This document shows positions 51,901-60,906 of a stretch of 64,000 bases of DNA, piece after piece. The stretch lies in contig CAWIEX010000012.1 of the NCBI GenBank assembly GCA_963835295.1, positions 124,001 to 188,000 of the forward strand, written 5' to 3'. This DNA is from JAOPZW01 sp963835295 (GTDB taxonomy: Bacteria > Actinomycetota > Thermoleophilia > Solirubrobacterales > Solirubrobacteraceae). The translations under genes were made by a program, and so were the position numbers. Below the pieces are notes generated by a model that searched no databases, was not told where the DNA came from, and worked only from the letters and a program-made list of their open reading frames with translations. Position 1 is the stretch's first letter, and the number at the start of each line of letters is the position of its first letter.

Positions 51901-52218
51901 ATGGCGACCTGCACTCATCTGGACACGATCACGGTCACTCAGCTGCCCGCCGAGGTGGCCGGCTGCGAGGACTGCCTGCGGGACGGCAGCAAGTGGCTTC
52001 ACCTGCGCATCTGCCTCAACTGCGGCCACGTCGGCTGCTGCGACGACTCGCCCAACCGCCACGCGTCCAAGCACGCGGCGGCCGACGAGCACCCGCTCAT
52101 CCGCTCGCTCGAGCCCGGCGAGGAGTGGGTGTGGTGCTTCGATGACGAGGTGGCGATGCTCGTCGACGGGATCAGCGGCCAGACGCGGATCCCGCCGTCG
52201 CCGCTGCTGGCCGGCTAA
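51901..52218 (+). CDS. UBP-type zinc finger protein
   Basis: 105 aa. Zn ligands of the ZnF-UBP fold: CTHL, CEDCLRDG, CLNCGHVGCCDDSPNRHASKHAAADEHP, and the WCFDDEV end. In eukaryotes this fold binds the C-terminus of ubiquitin; bacterial stand-alone members are of unknown target, and are often encoded beside the redox receiver/kinase pair seen here. ATG 51901, 18 bases after the kinase, so the three genes form one operon. Confidence 0.9.
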   Translation: MATCTHLDTITVTQLPAEVAGCEDCLRDGSKWLHLRICLNCGHVGCCDDSPNRHASKHAAADEHPLIRSLEPGEEWVWCFDDEVAMLVDGISGQTRIPPSPLLAG

Positions 52219-52255
52219 GGCAGTCCGGCCGCACCGGCATCGACCTGCTGGTTAG

Positions 52256-53272
52256 TCAGCGCCGCCGCCGCGACGACGCGCGCCAGAGCACCTCGGGCTC
52301 CTCGAGCGCCTGGCCCGCGCCGGCCGCCACGCACGTCAGCGGGGACTCGGCCATGTAGGCGCGGATCTCGGTCTCGGCCTCGACGCGGTCGGAGAAGCCG
52401 CGCAGCAGGGCGCCGCCGCCGGCCAGCAGGATGCCGTCGCGGGCGATGTCCCCGGCGAGCTCGGGCGGGGTCTCCTCGAGCGTCGCCTGCACGGCGGCCA
52501 GGATCTCCGACAGCGGTCCCTCGAGGGCCGCGCGGATCTCCGCGCTGTCGAGCTCGAGCTCGCGCGGGAGGCCGGAGACGAGGTCGCGGCCGCGCACCGT
52601 CGTCGTCAGCTCGGACTCGAGCGGCGCCGCCGAGCCGACGGCGAGCTTGATCGCCTCGGCGCTCTGCGAGCCGATCGCCGTGACGAGCGAGCCGCGGATG
52701 TAGGCGGCGATCGCCTCGTCGAGGTCGTAGCCGCCGACGCGCACGGAGCGCGACAGGACGATGGCGCCCATGGAGATGACCGCCACCTCGCTGGTCCCGC
52801 CGCCGACGTCGATGACCATCCGGCCGACCGGCTCGCCGATGGCGACGCCGGCGCCGATGGCGGCGGCGATCGGCTCCTCGATGAGCTGCACGCGCCGCGC
52901 GCCGGCCGAGAGGGCCGCCTCCTCGACCGCGCGCCGCTCGACCTCGGTGATGCCCGATGGCGCGCAGACGACCAGGCGGGGATGCGCGCGGCGGTGGTCG
53001 AGGACCTTGCGCATGAAATGGCGCAGCATCTCCTCGGTCACCTCGAAGTCGGCGATCACGCCGTGGCGCAGCGGCCGGGTGGCCGAGATCTGGGCCGGCG
53101 TGCGCCCGATCATGCGCTGGGCGTCGGCCCCGACCGCGACGACCTCGCCCGTGCGCTCGTCGATGGCCACGACCGACGGCTCGGAGAGCACGATGCCGCG
53201 TCCGTGGACGTGGACGACCGTGTTGGCGGTCCCCAGGTCGACCGCCATGTCGCGCGCGGACCGCAGTCCCAT
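52256..53272 (-). CDS. mreB: Rod shape-determining protein MreB-like
   Basis: 338 aa actin fold: phosphate 1 motif AVDLGTANTVV, connect motif VVCAPSGITEVERRAVEEAALSAGA, EEPIAAAIGAG, phosphate 2 VIDVGGGTSEVAVIS and adenosine motif LAGGGALLRG. MreB filaments guide side-wall peptidoglycan synthesis. No mreC, mreD, rodA or PBP gene is adjacent, so it is a stand-alone copy. ATG 53272 is used; TTG 53281 is three codons longer. Confidence 0.9.
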   Translation of the reverse strand: MGLRSARDMAVDLGTANTVVHVHGRGIVLSEPSVVAIDERTGEVVAVGADAQRMIGRTPAQISATRPLRHGVIADFEVTEEMLRHFMRKVLDHRRAHPRLVVCAPSGITEVERRAVEEAALSAGARRVQLIEEPIAAAIGAGVAIGEPVGRMVIDVGGGTSEVAVISMGAIVLSRSVRVGGYDLDEAIAAYIRGSLVTAIGSQSAEAIKLAVGSAAPLESELTTTVRGRDLVSGLPRELELDSAEIRAALEGPLSEILAAVQATLEETPPELAGDIARDGILLAGGGALLRGFSDRVEAETEIRAYMAESPLTCVAAGAGQALEEPEVLWRASSRRRR

Positions 53273-53303
53273 CAGCGACAAGCTTGCCAGCCGCGGCGGA
53301 GCC

Positions 53304-53690
53304 CTAGTGCGATGCCGACTCCGGGCCGAGCCTTCCGCGATAGGCCCAGAGCGCCTTCTGCTCGCCCAGCGTCAGCAGCACCCAGTGCTCGGTCGCGTTG
53401 TCCCAGATGTAGATGCGCACGTCGACGACGCTGTTCAGGCCCTCGAGGACGCGGATCGCCGCGCGGGTGTCGACGTCGTCGGCCAGGACGTCGCCGGAGG
53501 TCACGTCGACGACCCTGTAGGCGCGCGGCGGCCGGGGCGCGGGCGGCTCTGGCGGCCGCGGAGCGCGCTTGGGCGGCACGTAGAGCGGCTGCGCGGGAGC
53601 GTCGGCCCGGCGCAGCGTGCTGTCGAGGGGCACGACATTCGCGCCGGTGCCCTTCGTCTCCGTGTCGAGTACCCACACCTTCTTCGCCAT
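53304..53690 (-). CDS. Hypothetical conserved protein
   Basis: 128 aa soluble protein. N-terminal AKKVWVLDTETKGTGANVVPL, a Pro/Arg-rich middle (APRPPEPPAPRPPRAYRVVD) and a C-terminal VTSGDVLADDVDTRAAIRVLEGLNSVVDVRIYIWD. The first motif suggests a short beta-strand cap; no domain is recognised. It lies between MreB and the secreted-protein gene on the same strand. Confidence 0.7.
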   Translation of the reverse strand: MAKKVWVLDTETKGTGANVVPLDSTLRRADAPAQPLYVPPKRAPRPPEPPAPRPPRAYRVVDVTSGDVLADDVDTRAAIRVLEGLNSVVDVRIYIWDNATEHWVLLTLGEQKALWAYRGRLGPESASH

Positions 53691-53722
53691 GCCCCATCGA
53701 CTGTAGCGGCGCGCACGCGCGC

Positions 53723-53746
53723 GGGCCCGGCGCGCGCGCCGGGCCC
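53723..53746 (-). terminator. 24-bp perfect palindrome, likely terminator
   Basis: GGGCCCGGCGCG is followed by its exact reverse complement. It lies ~30 bases after the stop of the secreted-protein gene on the minus strand, with no T-run, as common for GC-rich terminators. Confidence 0.6.
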
Positions 53747-53775
53747 CAGAGGTCCTGTCAGAGATCGCGTCGTGG

Positions 53776-54918
53776 CTAGAGCGCGAGCCGCACCGCGCGG
53801 TCGTAGATGTGCTTGTTGCCCGCCCAGTCCCGCACGGTGAGGTGCACGGTGGCGCGGCCGTGGGCCTTGGCCACCTTGCGCAGGGCCGCGGTGTCCTTCT
53901 TGTTGGAGCCGAAGTCGATGCGGATCGAGCCGGCCTTGTACTGCGTCGCCAGCCCGAAGCCGACGACCTTGCCGTGCAGCCGCAGCGAGCCGACGGTCTG
54001 GCCGCCCTCGTCGACCTTCACGCGCAGGCCGGTCCACCGCGTGGCGCTGCCGTGCCGCGTGTGGCGGGTGAGGGCCCGGCCGGGGAACGTCGCCTTCGGC
54101 GCCGTCTTGTCGTCGGCCACGGGACCATTGGACGCCACGGCGTTCAGGCGGACGCCCAGGAAGACGCCGTTCTGGCCGGTGATCTTGCCCGTGGCCGGGT
54201 CGTAGCGCACGAAGCGCGACTGCGGCACACGGTTGGGGTTGTCGCTGAAGTTGCTCGCCGTCCACACCGACCCGTCGGAGGCGACGGTCGAGCGGGTGGG
54301 CTCGATGGTGGTGAAGGGGACCCCGGCCAGCGTCTGCAGCGTCGCGGCGCCGGCCGCCGTCTGCACGGCGTAGGCCTTCTGCGCGGCGTCGAGGCCGATC
54401 AGGCGGCCGTCGGCGGCGTAGTCGAGCGCGGGCGCGGCCAGGGCGCCCGCGTGGGGGTCGCCGGCCGCGAAGCTGAGGCCCGGGCCGTTGGTGGCCGCGC
54501 CGGTCGCGAGGTTGATGACGACGTCGCGCCCGGGCGTGATGATGCGCGCGCTGGCCCCGTCGGGTGCGACAGCGAAGGTCACCGGGGCGTTGCCCGCGAC
54601 GGCCGTCGTGACAGGCGCTGGGAACTTCGGCGTCGCCTTGCCGGTGTCGCGGTCGATGGAGGCGATGTTGCCGGCCGACGTGAGGCCGAGGAGCTCGCCG
54701 GTGGGCGTGCGGTCGAGGCCAACGATGCTCTCGCCGGCGGCGAGGCCCCTGACCTTGTGGATGCCGGTCAGCCCGGGACCGGTGTCGCTGTGCAGCTGGA
54801 CGACGTCACCGGTGGAGGTGACGGCGGTGAAGCCCTCGGCGGCATGGGCGGCGGAGGGCGCGATGACCGCCGCGGCCAGCGCGGCGGTCGTGAGGAGTGT
54901 GCGGGAGGAGAGAGACAT
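53776..54918 (-). CDS. Secreted DUF4394-like repeat protein
   Basis: 380 aa. A signal peptide (to ~27, ending AHAAE) is followed by a beta-propeller-like region of the DUF4394 type (STGDVVQLHSDTGPGLTGIHKV, then GLDRTPTGELLGLTSAGNIASIDRDTG and DYAADGRLIGLDAAQKAYAV). A C-terminal Ig-like portion (KVDEGGQTVGSLRLHGK; RATVHLTVRDWAGNKHIYDRAV) follows. Probably extracellular; function unknown. Confidence 0.8.
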   Translation of the reverse strand: MSLSSRTLLTTAALAAAVIAPSAAHAAEGFTAVTSTGDVVQLHSDTGPGLTGIHKVRGLAAGESIVGLDRTPTGELLGLTSAGNIASIDRDTGKATPKFPAPVTTAVAGNAPVTFAVAPDGASARIITPGRDVVINLATGAATNGPGLSFAAGDPHAGALAAPALDYAADGRLIGLDAAQKAYAVQTAAGAATLQTLAGVPFTTIEPTRSTVASDGSVWTASNFSDNPNRVPQSRFVRYDPATGKITGQNGVFLGVRLNAVASNGPVADDKTAPKATFPGRALTRHTRHGSATRWTGLRVKVDEGGQTVGSLRLHGKVVGFGLATQYKAGSIRIDFGSNKKDTAALRKVAKAHGRATVHLTVRDWAGNKHIYDRAVRLAL

Positions 54919-54948
54919 GCCCCCCCAACGGGACCGCCGGCGCAGAGG

Positions 54949-55917
54949 TCATGCTGGGCTGTCTGAGCGCGGACGCACGCAGTCTCGCCCGGCGGCCTTG
55001 GCCTCGTAGAGCGCGCCGTCGGCGCGGGCGAGGAGCTGTCCGAGGTCGTCGTCCTCCCACGTGGCCCAGCCGACGCTGACGGTCAGGCTCAGCTCGCCCC
55101 CGGCGATCGTCAGCGGGCGCGCGGAGACGGCTGCCCGGACGGCCTCGGCCACCGCGGCGGCGCCCGCGGCGTCGGCGTCGGGCAGGGCGATGACGAACTC
55201 CTCGCCGCCGATGCGCCCGGCGATGTCCTCCGTGCGCAGGCGCTCGCACAGGCGGTCGGCCAGCGCGCGCAGCGCCGCGTCGCCGGCGGCGTGGCCGTGG
55301 AGGTCGTTGACCGCCTTGAAGTGGTCGGCGTCGACCATGAGCAGCGCCAGGGCGTGGCCGTGGCGGCGCCCGCGGCTGACGAGCGCCTCGAGCTGGCGCA
55401 GGACCGAGCGGCGGTTGGGCAGGCCGGTGAGCTCGTCGTAGTAGGCCAGGCGCTCCAGCTCGCGCTCACGCGTGAGCAGGAGCTCTTGCATCTCGCTGCC
55501 GCGGCGGGCGGCGCGCACGCGAGCGGCCAGCTCGAAGGCGTCGGCGTCGTCGGGCAGCACGTCGTGGGCGCCGCGCTCCATGGCCGCCAGCGCGCCGGCG
55601 GCATCGCCGTGGGCGCCGACGAGCACGATGGCGATCGCGAAGAGCTCGGGATCGGACTTGATCTCGCCGATCATCGACGAGCGCGCCTCGCGCTCCATCG
55701 CGGCATCGAGGAGGACGACGTGGGGGCGCCGGCGGCGCGCCGCCTCGAGCACCTCGGCCGGGCGCTCGGCCTCGATGACCACGCAGCCCAGGGGCTCGAG
55801 CACGGCGCGGACCGCCCGCCGCGCACCGTGGTACGGGTTGGCCACGAGCACGCGCGCGTCGTTCAGCGCGCCGAGGCGCGTGAAGCGTCGCTCCGATGCG
55901 GTTGTCCACTGAAGCAT
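54949..55917 (-). CDS. Diguanylate cyclase with receiver-like N-terminal domain
   Basis: 322 aa. A receiver-like domain (1-140) has D71 as phospho-acceptor and ARVLVANPYHGARRAVRAVL instead of the usual acidic pocket. The GGDEF domain (160-320) has DELTGLPNRR, active-site GGEEF (237-241) and an RxxD inhibitory site (228-231) exactly five residues before it, so it should make c-di-GMP and be product-inhibited. ATG 55917 is favoured; the frame is open to 55989. Confidence 0.9.
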   Translation of the reverse strand: MLQWTTASERRFTRLGALNDARVLVANPYHGARRAVRAVLEPLGCVVIEAERPAEVLEAARRRRPHVVLLDAAMEREARSSMIGEIKSDPELFAIAIVLVGAHGDAAGALAAMERGAHDVLPDDADAFELAARVRAARRGSEMQELLLTRERELERLAYYDELTGLPNRRSVLRQLEALVSRGRRHGHALALLMVDADHFKAVNDLHGHAAGDAALRALADRLCERLRTEDIAGRIGGEEFVIALPDADAAGAAAVAEAVRAAVSARPLTIAGGELSLTVSVGWATWEDDDLGQLLARADGALYEAKAAGRDCVRPRSDSPA

Positions 55918-56026
55918 CCTTGCTTGCACTCCTCCCGCCGACTGGCCCATGGTTGCGTACCTACGCACGGGAACGCAGACGCGCCACAAATCTGGTGGCT
56001 AACCCTCCAGAAGGTCTGCGAAAGCG

Positions 56027-57322
56027 TCAGCGCGGGCGGTTGTCGACCACCCGCACCGCCTTGCCCTCGCTGCGCGGGACCGCCCCGGGCGCGAGCAGCT
56101 CGACCGCCACGTGGATGCCGGTGTGCTCGCGCAGAGCGCGTGCGACCCGGGCGCGGAGGGCCTCGCGGTCGAGGTCGTCGTCGACCGGCTCGCAGCGCAC
56201 CGTCAGCTCGTCGAGGGCGTCGGGGCGCTCCAACACCAGCTGGTAGTGCGGGGCGACGCCCTCGACGTGCAGCAGGGTGTGCTCGACCTCGGAGGGGTAG
56301 AGGTTGACGCCGCGGACGATGAGCATCTCGTCGCGCCGCCCGCGGACGGGGCCCAGGCGCGCCAGCGTGCGCCCGCACGCGCACGGGGCCCGATCCAGGG
56401 CGGCGATGTCGCCCGTGCGGTAGCGCAGCAGCGGCAGCGCCTCCTTGGTCAGCGTGCTGAAGACGAGCTCGCCCTCGGCGCCGTCGGGCAACGGCTCGCC
56501 GGTCTGCGGGTCGACGACCTCGGCCAGGAAGTGGTCCTCGTTGATATGCGACCCCTCCCGGACCTCGAGGCACTGGACCGCCACGCCGGGCCCGATGATC
56601 TCCGAGAGCCCGTACATGTTCACCGCCGCCAGGCCCAGCGCGCCCTCGATCGCGGCGCCCATGGCCGCGGTCCAGGGCTCGCCGCCGAAGACGCCGACCT
56701 CGAGCGCGAGGTCGTCGGCGCCGAGGCCGTGCTCGGCCAGCGCGTGCCCGATGTGCAGAGCGTACGAGGGAGTGGCGAAGAGGACCTGGGCGCGCAGGTC
56801 GTGCAGGAGGGTGACCTGGCGCTCGGTGAAGCCGCCCGACACGGGCACGACCGTCGCCCCCAGCCGCTCGGCCCCGTGGTGGAACCCGAGCCCGCCGGTG
56901 AACAGGCCGTAGCCGTTGGCGTTGTGCACGAGCATCCCGGGCCGCACGCCGGCCGTGCTCAGGCTGCGCGCCATCACGTCGGCCCACGTGTCGAGGTCGC
57001 GCCGCGTGTAGCCGACGACGGTCGCCTTGCCCCCCGTGCCGCTCGAGGCGTGCACGCGCACGAGCTCCTCGCGGGGGACGGCCAGCAGGCCGAAGGGGTA
57101 GTGCTCGCGCAGGTCGGACTTCATCGAGAACGGCAGCCGGGGCAGGTCGTCGAGGCTGCGGACGTCGTCGCCCGAGCGCACGCCCGCGGCATGCAGGCGC
57201 TCGCGCGTCACCGGGACGGCGTCGAGCAGGCGCGCGACGAGCCCGCGCAGGCGCTCGAGCTGCAGCGCGCGCAGGCGCTCGCGCGGCGCGCGCTCGACGT
57301 CAGAGACGGCGGTTGCGTGCAT
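56027..57322 (-). CDS. paaK: Phenylacetate-CoA ligase-like enzyme
   Basis: 431 aa adenylate-forming enzyme. Motifs: VHASSGTGGKATVVGYT (ATP loop), MYGLSEIIGPGVAVQC, LRYRTGDIAAL, CACGRTLARLGPVRGRRDEMLIVRGVNLYPSEVE. It makes aryl-acetyl-CoA from acid, ATP and CoA. ATG 57322 overlaps by 23 bases the end of a DpgC-like gene, so the products act together. Ordinary PaaK partners (ring epoxidase paaABCDE) are absent here. Confidence 0.9.
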   Translation of the reverse strand: MHATAVSDVERAPRERLRALQLERLRGLVARLLDAVPVTRERLHAAGVRSGDDVRSLDDLPRLPFSMKSDLREHYPFGLLAVPREELVRVHASSGTGGKATVVGYTRRDLDTWADVMARSLSTAGVRPGMLVHNANGYGLFTGGLGFHHGAERLGATVVPVSGGFTERQVTLLHDLRAQVLFATPSYALHIGHALAEHGLGADDLALEVGVFGGEPWTAAMGAAIEGALGLAAVNMYGLSEIIGPGVAVQCLEVREGSHINEDHFLAEVVDPQTGEPLPDGAEGELVFSTLTKEALPLLRYRTGDIAALDRAPCACGRTLARLGPVRGRRDEMLIVRGVNLYPSEVEHTLLHVEGVAPHYQLVLERPDALDELTVRCEPVDDDLDREALRARVARALREHTGIHVAVELLAPGAVPRSEGKAVRVVDNRPR

Positions 57323-58496
57323 CCCAGTGGCGCTCGAGGTTGGCGATGAGAGCGGGGCTGAAGTGGCAGGAGGCCTGCTCGCGCGCATACAGGGCCATGT
57401 AGGTGCGAAAGACCTCGAGGGGCTCGACGGCGACCCGCATCATGCGCCGGTTGGCGGCCGCGTTGACGAGGCCCGAGCTGGTGAGCAGCTCGATGCGCCG
57501 CTCGATCGCGGCGTCCATCTCGCCGGGCTCGACGACCTCGTCGCACAGCAGGTCGCCGTCGGGCGTGCCCGCCTCGAACTCGCGCCCGGAGAGGATGGCC
57601 TGGCGGGCGATGCGATCGCCGACCGCGCGCGCCAGGCGCATGTTGGAGGCCCCGGGGATGATCCCCTCCTTGCGCGCCGGCAGGTACAGGCGGCAGCCGC
57701 GCTCGGCGATCACGTGGTCCATGACGTGCAGCAGCTGGCACGCGCCCCCGATCGCGTAGGTCTCGGCCGCCGCGATCCACAGCTTCTCGGCGCTGTCCTG
57801 CAGCTCGCCGGGCTGCCACTCGGGCGCCGAGAGCCCGCGGAAGAGCTTGTTGACATAGCCCATGTCGCGGACGAAGTAGAAGAGGAACGGGACGAGGCCG
57901 CGATAGAGGTGTGTGAGGTTGATGCCGGCGCCGAAGATGCGCCGGCCCGCGTAGCGCGGGTGGTCGACAACGCCGCCGCGGAAGACCCCGACCTCGATCT
58001 CGGGATCCAGGAGCACGAGGTCGACGGCGGCCTCGGTGGCGGCCAGCGTGGTGGCGTCCTCGGCGTTGAGGTGGCGCGGGTTGCGCAGCTCGAGGATCCC
58101 CGCGACGCCGTCGCGGCGGACGTGGGCGCCACCGAGGTCGACCTCGCCGCGCGTGCGCAGCTCGTCGAGGTGCTCGAGCGCGAGGTCGGTCGGGCGCAGC
58201 ATGGCCCACACGAGGTGCGAGCCGGCGCGCGGCGAGGCCAGCACGTGGGCGAGGAACAGCCCCTGCGCGATCTCCGCGCCGTCCTTCTCGCCCTGCAGCT
58301 GCTCCGCCTCAGCGTCGACCTCTTCGCGGGTGGGGACGAGCCCCGGGACGCGCTCGGCGGCGCGGTAGACCAGCTCGTCGAGGCGCAGCGCGGTGGCGTA
58401 GTCGTCGGTGAGGTCCGCGTAGAGCTCCTCGGCGTGCTCGCGCAGGTAGCGCTCGCGCGTGTCGTGGTCGGCCCCTTCGAAGTTCTCTACGAGCAC
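57300..58496 (-). CDS. dpgC: DpgC-like (3,5-dihydroxyphenyl)acetyl-CoA 1,2-dioxygenase
   Basis: 398 aa crotonase-superfamily protein with a ~140-aa helical N-terminal extension. Motifs VVDHPRYAGRRIFGAGINLTHLYRGLVPFLFYFVRDMGYVNKLFRG, then WIAAAETYAIGGACQLLHVMDHVIAERGCRLYLPARKEGIIPGASN and ANRRMM match DpgC, the cofactor-free dioxygenase that turns (3,5-dihydroxyphenyl)acetyl-CoA into the glyoxylate precursor of dihydroxyphenylglycine. GTG 58496 is 6 bases after TAGCAT. The usual DpgA polyketide synthase and DpgB/D are absent, so a catabolic role on an aryl-acetyl-CoA is likely. Confidence 0.85.
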   Translation of the reverse strand: MLVENFEGADHDTRERYLREHAEELYADLTDDYATALRLDELVYRAAERVPGLVPTREEVDAEAEQLQGEKDGAEIAQGLFLAHVLASPRAGSHLVWAMLRPTDLALEHLDELRTRGEVDLGGAHVRRDGVAGILELRNPRHLNAEDATTLAATEAAVDLVLLDPEIEVGVFRGGVVDHPRYAGRRIFGAGINLTHLYRGLVPFLFYFVRDMGYVNKLFRGLSAPEWQPGELQDSAEKLWIAAAETYAIGGACQLLHVMDHVIAERGCRLYLPARKEGIIPGASNMRLARAVGDRIARQAILSGREFEAGTPDGDLLCDEVVEPGEMDAAIERRIELLTSSGLVNAAANRRMMRVAVEPLEVFRTYMALYAREQASCHFSPALIANLERHWDARNRRL

Positions 58497-58521
58497 GCGC
58501 CGATGCTATGCGAATGCGAGA

Positions 58522-58554
58522 AGAGCCCCGCGCGCCAAGGGCACGCGGGGCTCT
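58522..58554 (-). terminator. Rho-independent-type hairpin after the MMPL gene
   Basis: AGAGCCCCGCG (58522-58532) pairs with CGCGGGGCTCT (58544-58554), 11 bp around an 11-base loop, ~30 bases after the MMPL stop on the minus strand. Confidence 0.7.
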
Positions 58555-58583
58555 CTCACACCATGCGACGTCTGTGGTCTGAC

Positions 58584-60782
58584 CTACGCGGGGGCGGGCG
58601 CCACGTCCAGCTTGGGCTCGTGGCTGAACTCCGGCAGCCAGTTGAGCTTGCGGGGCAGGTACCAGTTCCACTTGCCCAGGAGCTTCATCGTGGCGGGCAG
58701 CAGGACCGCCCGGACGATGGTGGCGTCGATGAGGATCGCCAGGGCCAGGCCGATGCCGAGCTCCTTGATCTCGATGCCGCTCTCGGTGGCGAACATGCCG
58801 AACACGACGACCATGACGATCGCAGCGCTCGTGACGGTGCCGGCCGTGGCCTTGATGCCGTGAGCGACCGCGTCCTCGGTCTTCATGCCGCGATCGAACG
58901 CCTCACGGACCCGGGTGAGGATGAACACGTGGTAGTCCATCGACAGCCCGAAGAGGATCACGAACAGGAACATCGGCAGCCAGCCCGCGATCCCGCCGTT
59001 GGAGTGGTAGCCGAGCTGCTTCTCGAAGCGCCCGTCCTGGAAGATCCAGGTCAGGATCCCGTAGGCGGCGCCGACCGACAGCAGGTTCAGCGCGATCGCC
59101 TTGATCGGGATGACGATCGAGCGGAAGGTCACCAGCAGCAGCAGGAAGGCCAGCGACAGCACGAAGGCGAACACGATCGGCGCGTTGTGCTTCATGAGGT
59201 CGTTGAAGTCCTTCGTGCCCGCGGCGGTGCCGGTCACGTAGGCGTGCTGGACGCCCGGCGCCGAGCCGATCGTGCTCTGCACGATGCCGCCGCGCAGCGC
59301 GGCCAGCGCGTCCGTGGACGCCGTGTCGGTGCCGTTGCCCTGCATCGGGATCGAGATCGACGCGACGTGCTTGTCGTGGCTGACCTCGACGCTCAGCGGG
59401 CCGTTCATCTTGCCGGTGGCGAACGCCTTGTCGCCCAGCGCCCTGGTCGCCTTCGCGATCTGGGGCGTGGTGACGTCCTTGGCCTCGATGTTCACGACGG
59501 CGGGGATCTGGCCGCCGGGGAAGCTGGCCTGCATGCGGTCATAGACCTGCATGACGGGCATCTTGCGCGAGTAGTCGTCGGTGCCGCTCAGGACGGTGTG
59601 CATCCCGAAGGCGGGCAACGTCATGGCGACGAGCAGGCCGGTGGCCACTGCGGCGGAGAGCGCCGGACGCTTGAGCACCTTGCCCAGGATCCAGCCCCAG
59701 ACGCGACCCTCGCCCTCGTCGCGGCGCAGGCGGTGCAGGAAGGGCACGCGGCCCTTCTCGACGCGATTGCCCAGCGACGACAGCACGGCCGGCAGGACGG
59801 TGACCGAGCCGATCATCGCGACGGCGACGACCATGATCGCGCCGATGCCCAGCGCGGTGAAGATGCTCAGGCCGGCGAAGAACATGCCGGCCATGGCCAC
59901 CATGACGGTGGACCCGGCGATGAGGACCGCACGACCGGAGCTGGCGGCCGCGATCTCGATGGCCTCGAGCTTGCTGGCGCCCCGGGCGCGCTCCTCCCGC
60001 TCACGACGCAGGTAGAAGAGCGAGTAGTCCACGCCCACGGCCAGGCCGACGAGCAGGACGACCTCGGTCACGGTGCTGTCCATCGGGATGATGTGGCTGA
60101 CCCCGGCGACGAGGCCGAGCGTGCCGAGCACGGCGCTGAGGCCGAGCAGCAGCGGGATGCCGGCGGCGACGAGCGCGCCGAAGGTGATCAGGAGGATGAG
60201 CAGCGTGGCCGGCAGCGAGAGCGACAGCGCCTTGGAGGAGTCCTTGGCGTCCTGGTCGGCCAGGGCCTTGTTCACGCTGGCGTCGCCGAACTGGCCGACG
60301 AAGACCTGGGGGTTGGCGGCCTTGACCTTGTCGACCGCGGTGATCGTCGGCTTGACGAGCTCGTCGGTCTTGGCCGTGTCGCCCCTGAGGTCGAACTGCA
60401 CGAGCACGGAGCGCCCGTCCTTGGAGACCTGGTCCTCGTTGCCCTTCTCATAGGGCGACTGCACGTTGGTCACGCCGGGCTTGCCCGACACGGCGGCGAT
60501 GGTCTGAGCAACAGCCGCGCGAACGGTGGCGTCCGTCGCCTTGCCGCCCTTGGGCGCCTGGACCATGACCTGCTCGCCGTCCTTCTTGGCGAAGTGGTCG
60601 GCGAACAGCTTCTCGGCCTGGCCGGACTGCCCGACGTAGTCGTCGTGCGTCGGCTGCTTGGTGCCGACGGCGTTGCCGACGGCGAAGGCGATCACGACGA
60701 ACGCGATCCACCCCCAGATGGCCTTCTTGCGGTGCTGGGCGCTCCAGCGGCCCATGCGACCGGCGAACGTGTTCGTATGCAC
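58584..60782 (-). CDS. MMPL/RND-family membrane transporter
   Basis: 732 aa with two halves, each a large loop and five to six helices. Typical motifs: LVGLAVGVDYSLFYLRREREERARG, FGLSMDYHVFILTRVREAFDRG and GIALAILIDATIVRAVLLPATM patterns, with D in the helix-bound proton relay. Family members move lipids or act as efflux pumps. GTG 60782 has AAGGAG 9-10 bases upstream; a further in-frame ATG nine codons later is possible. No TetR gene sits beside it. Confidence 0.9.
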   Translation of the reverse strand: MHTNTFAGRMGRWSAQHRKKAIWGWIAFVVIAFAVGNAVGTKQPTHDDYVGQSGQAEKLFADHFAKKDGEQVMVQAPKGGKATDATVRAAVAQTIAAVSGKPGVTNVQSPYEKGNEDQVSKDGRSVLVQFDLRGDTAKTDELVKPTITAVDKVKAANPQVFVGQFGDASVNKALADQDAKDSSKALSLSLPATLLILLITFGALVAAGIPLLLGLSAVLGTLGLVAGVSHIIPMDSTVTEVVLLVGLAVGVDYSLFYLRREREERARGASKLEAIEIAAASSGRAVLIAGSTVMVAMAGMFFAGLSIFTALGIGAIMVVAVAMIGSVTVLPAVLSSLGNRVEKGRVPFLHRLRRDEGEGRVWGWILGKVLKRPALSAAVATGLLVAMTLPAFGMHTVLSGTDDYSRKMPVMQVYDRMQASFPGGQIPAVVNIEAKDVTTPQIAKATRALGDKAFATGKMNGPLSVEVSHDKHVASISIPMQGNGTDTASTDALAALRGGIVQSTIGSAPGVQHAYVTGTAAGTKDFNDLMKHNAPIVFAFVLSLAFLLLLVTFRSIVIPIKAIALNLLSVGAAYGILTWIFQDGRFEKQLGYHSNGGIAGWLPMFLFVILFGLSMDYHVFILTRVREAFDRGMKTEDAVAHGIKATAGTVTSAAIVMVVVFGMFATESGIEIKELGIGLALAILIDATIVRAVLLPATMKLLGKWNWYLPRKLNWLPEFSHEPKLDVAPAPA

Positions 60783-60906
60783 TTGGAAGGGCTCCTTGAG
60801 AGAGGTGAGTCGGCCAGTAGGCGACGACTGCCAGTCTCTTGTCCGGCCGGGGCGCCGGCCAGGCGGCCCGCAGGCGTCTTCGCAGTGGCGGTAGCGCAGG
60901 GGCAGG

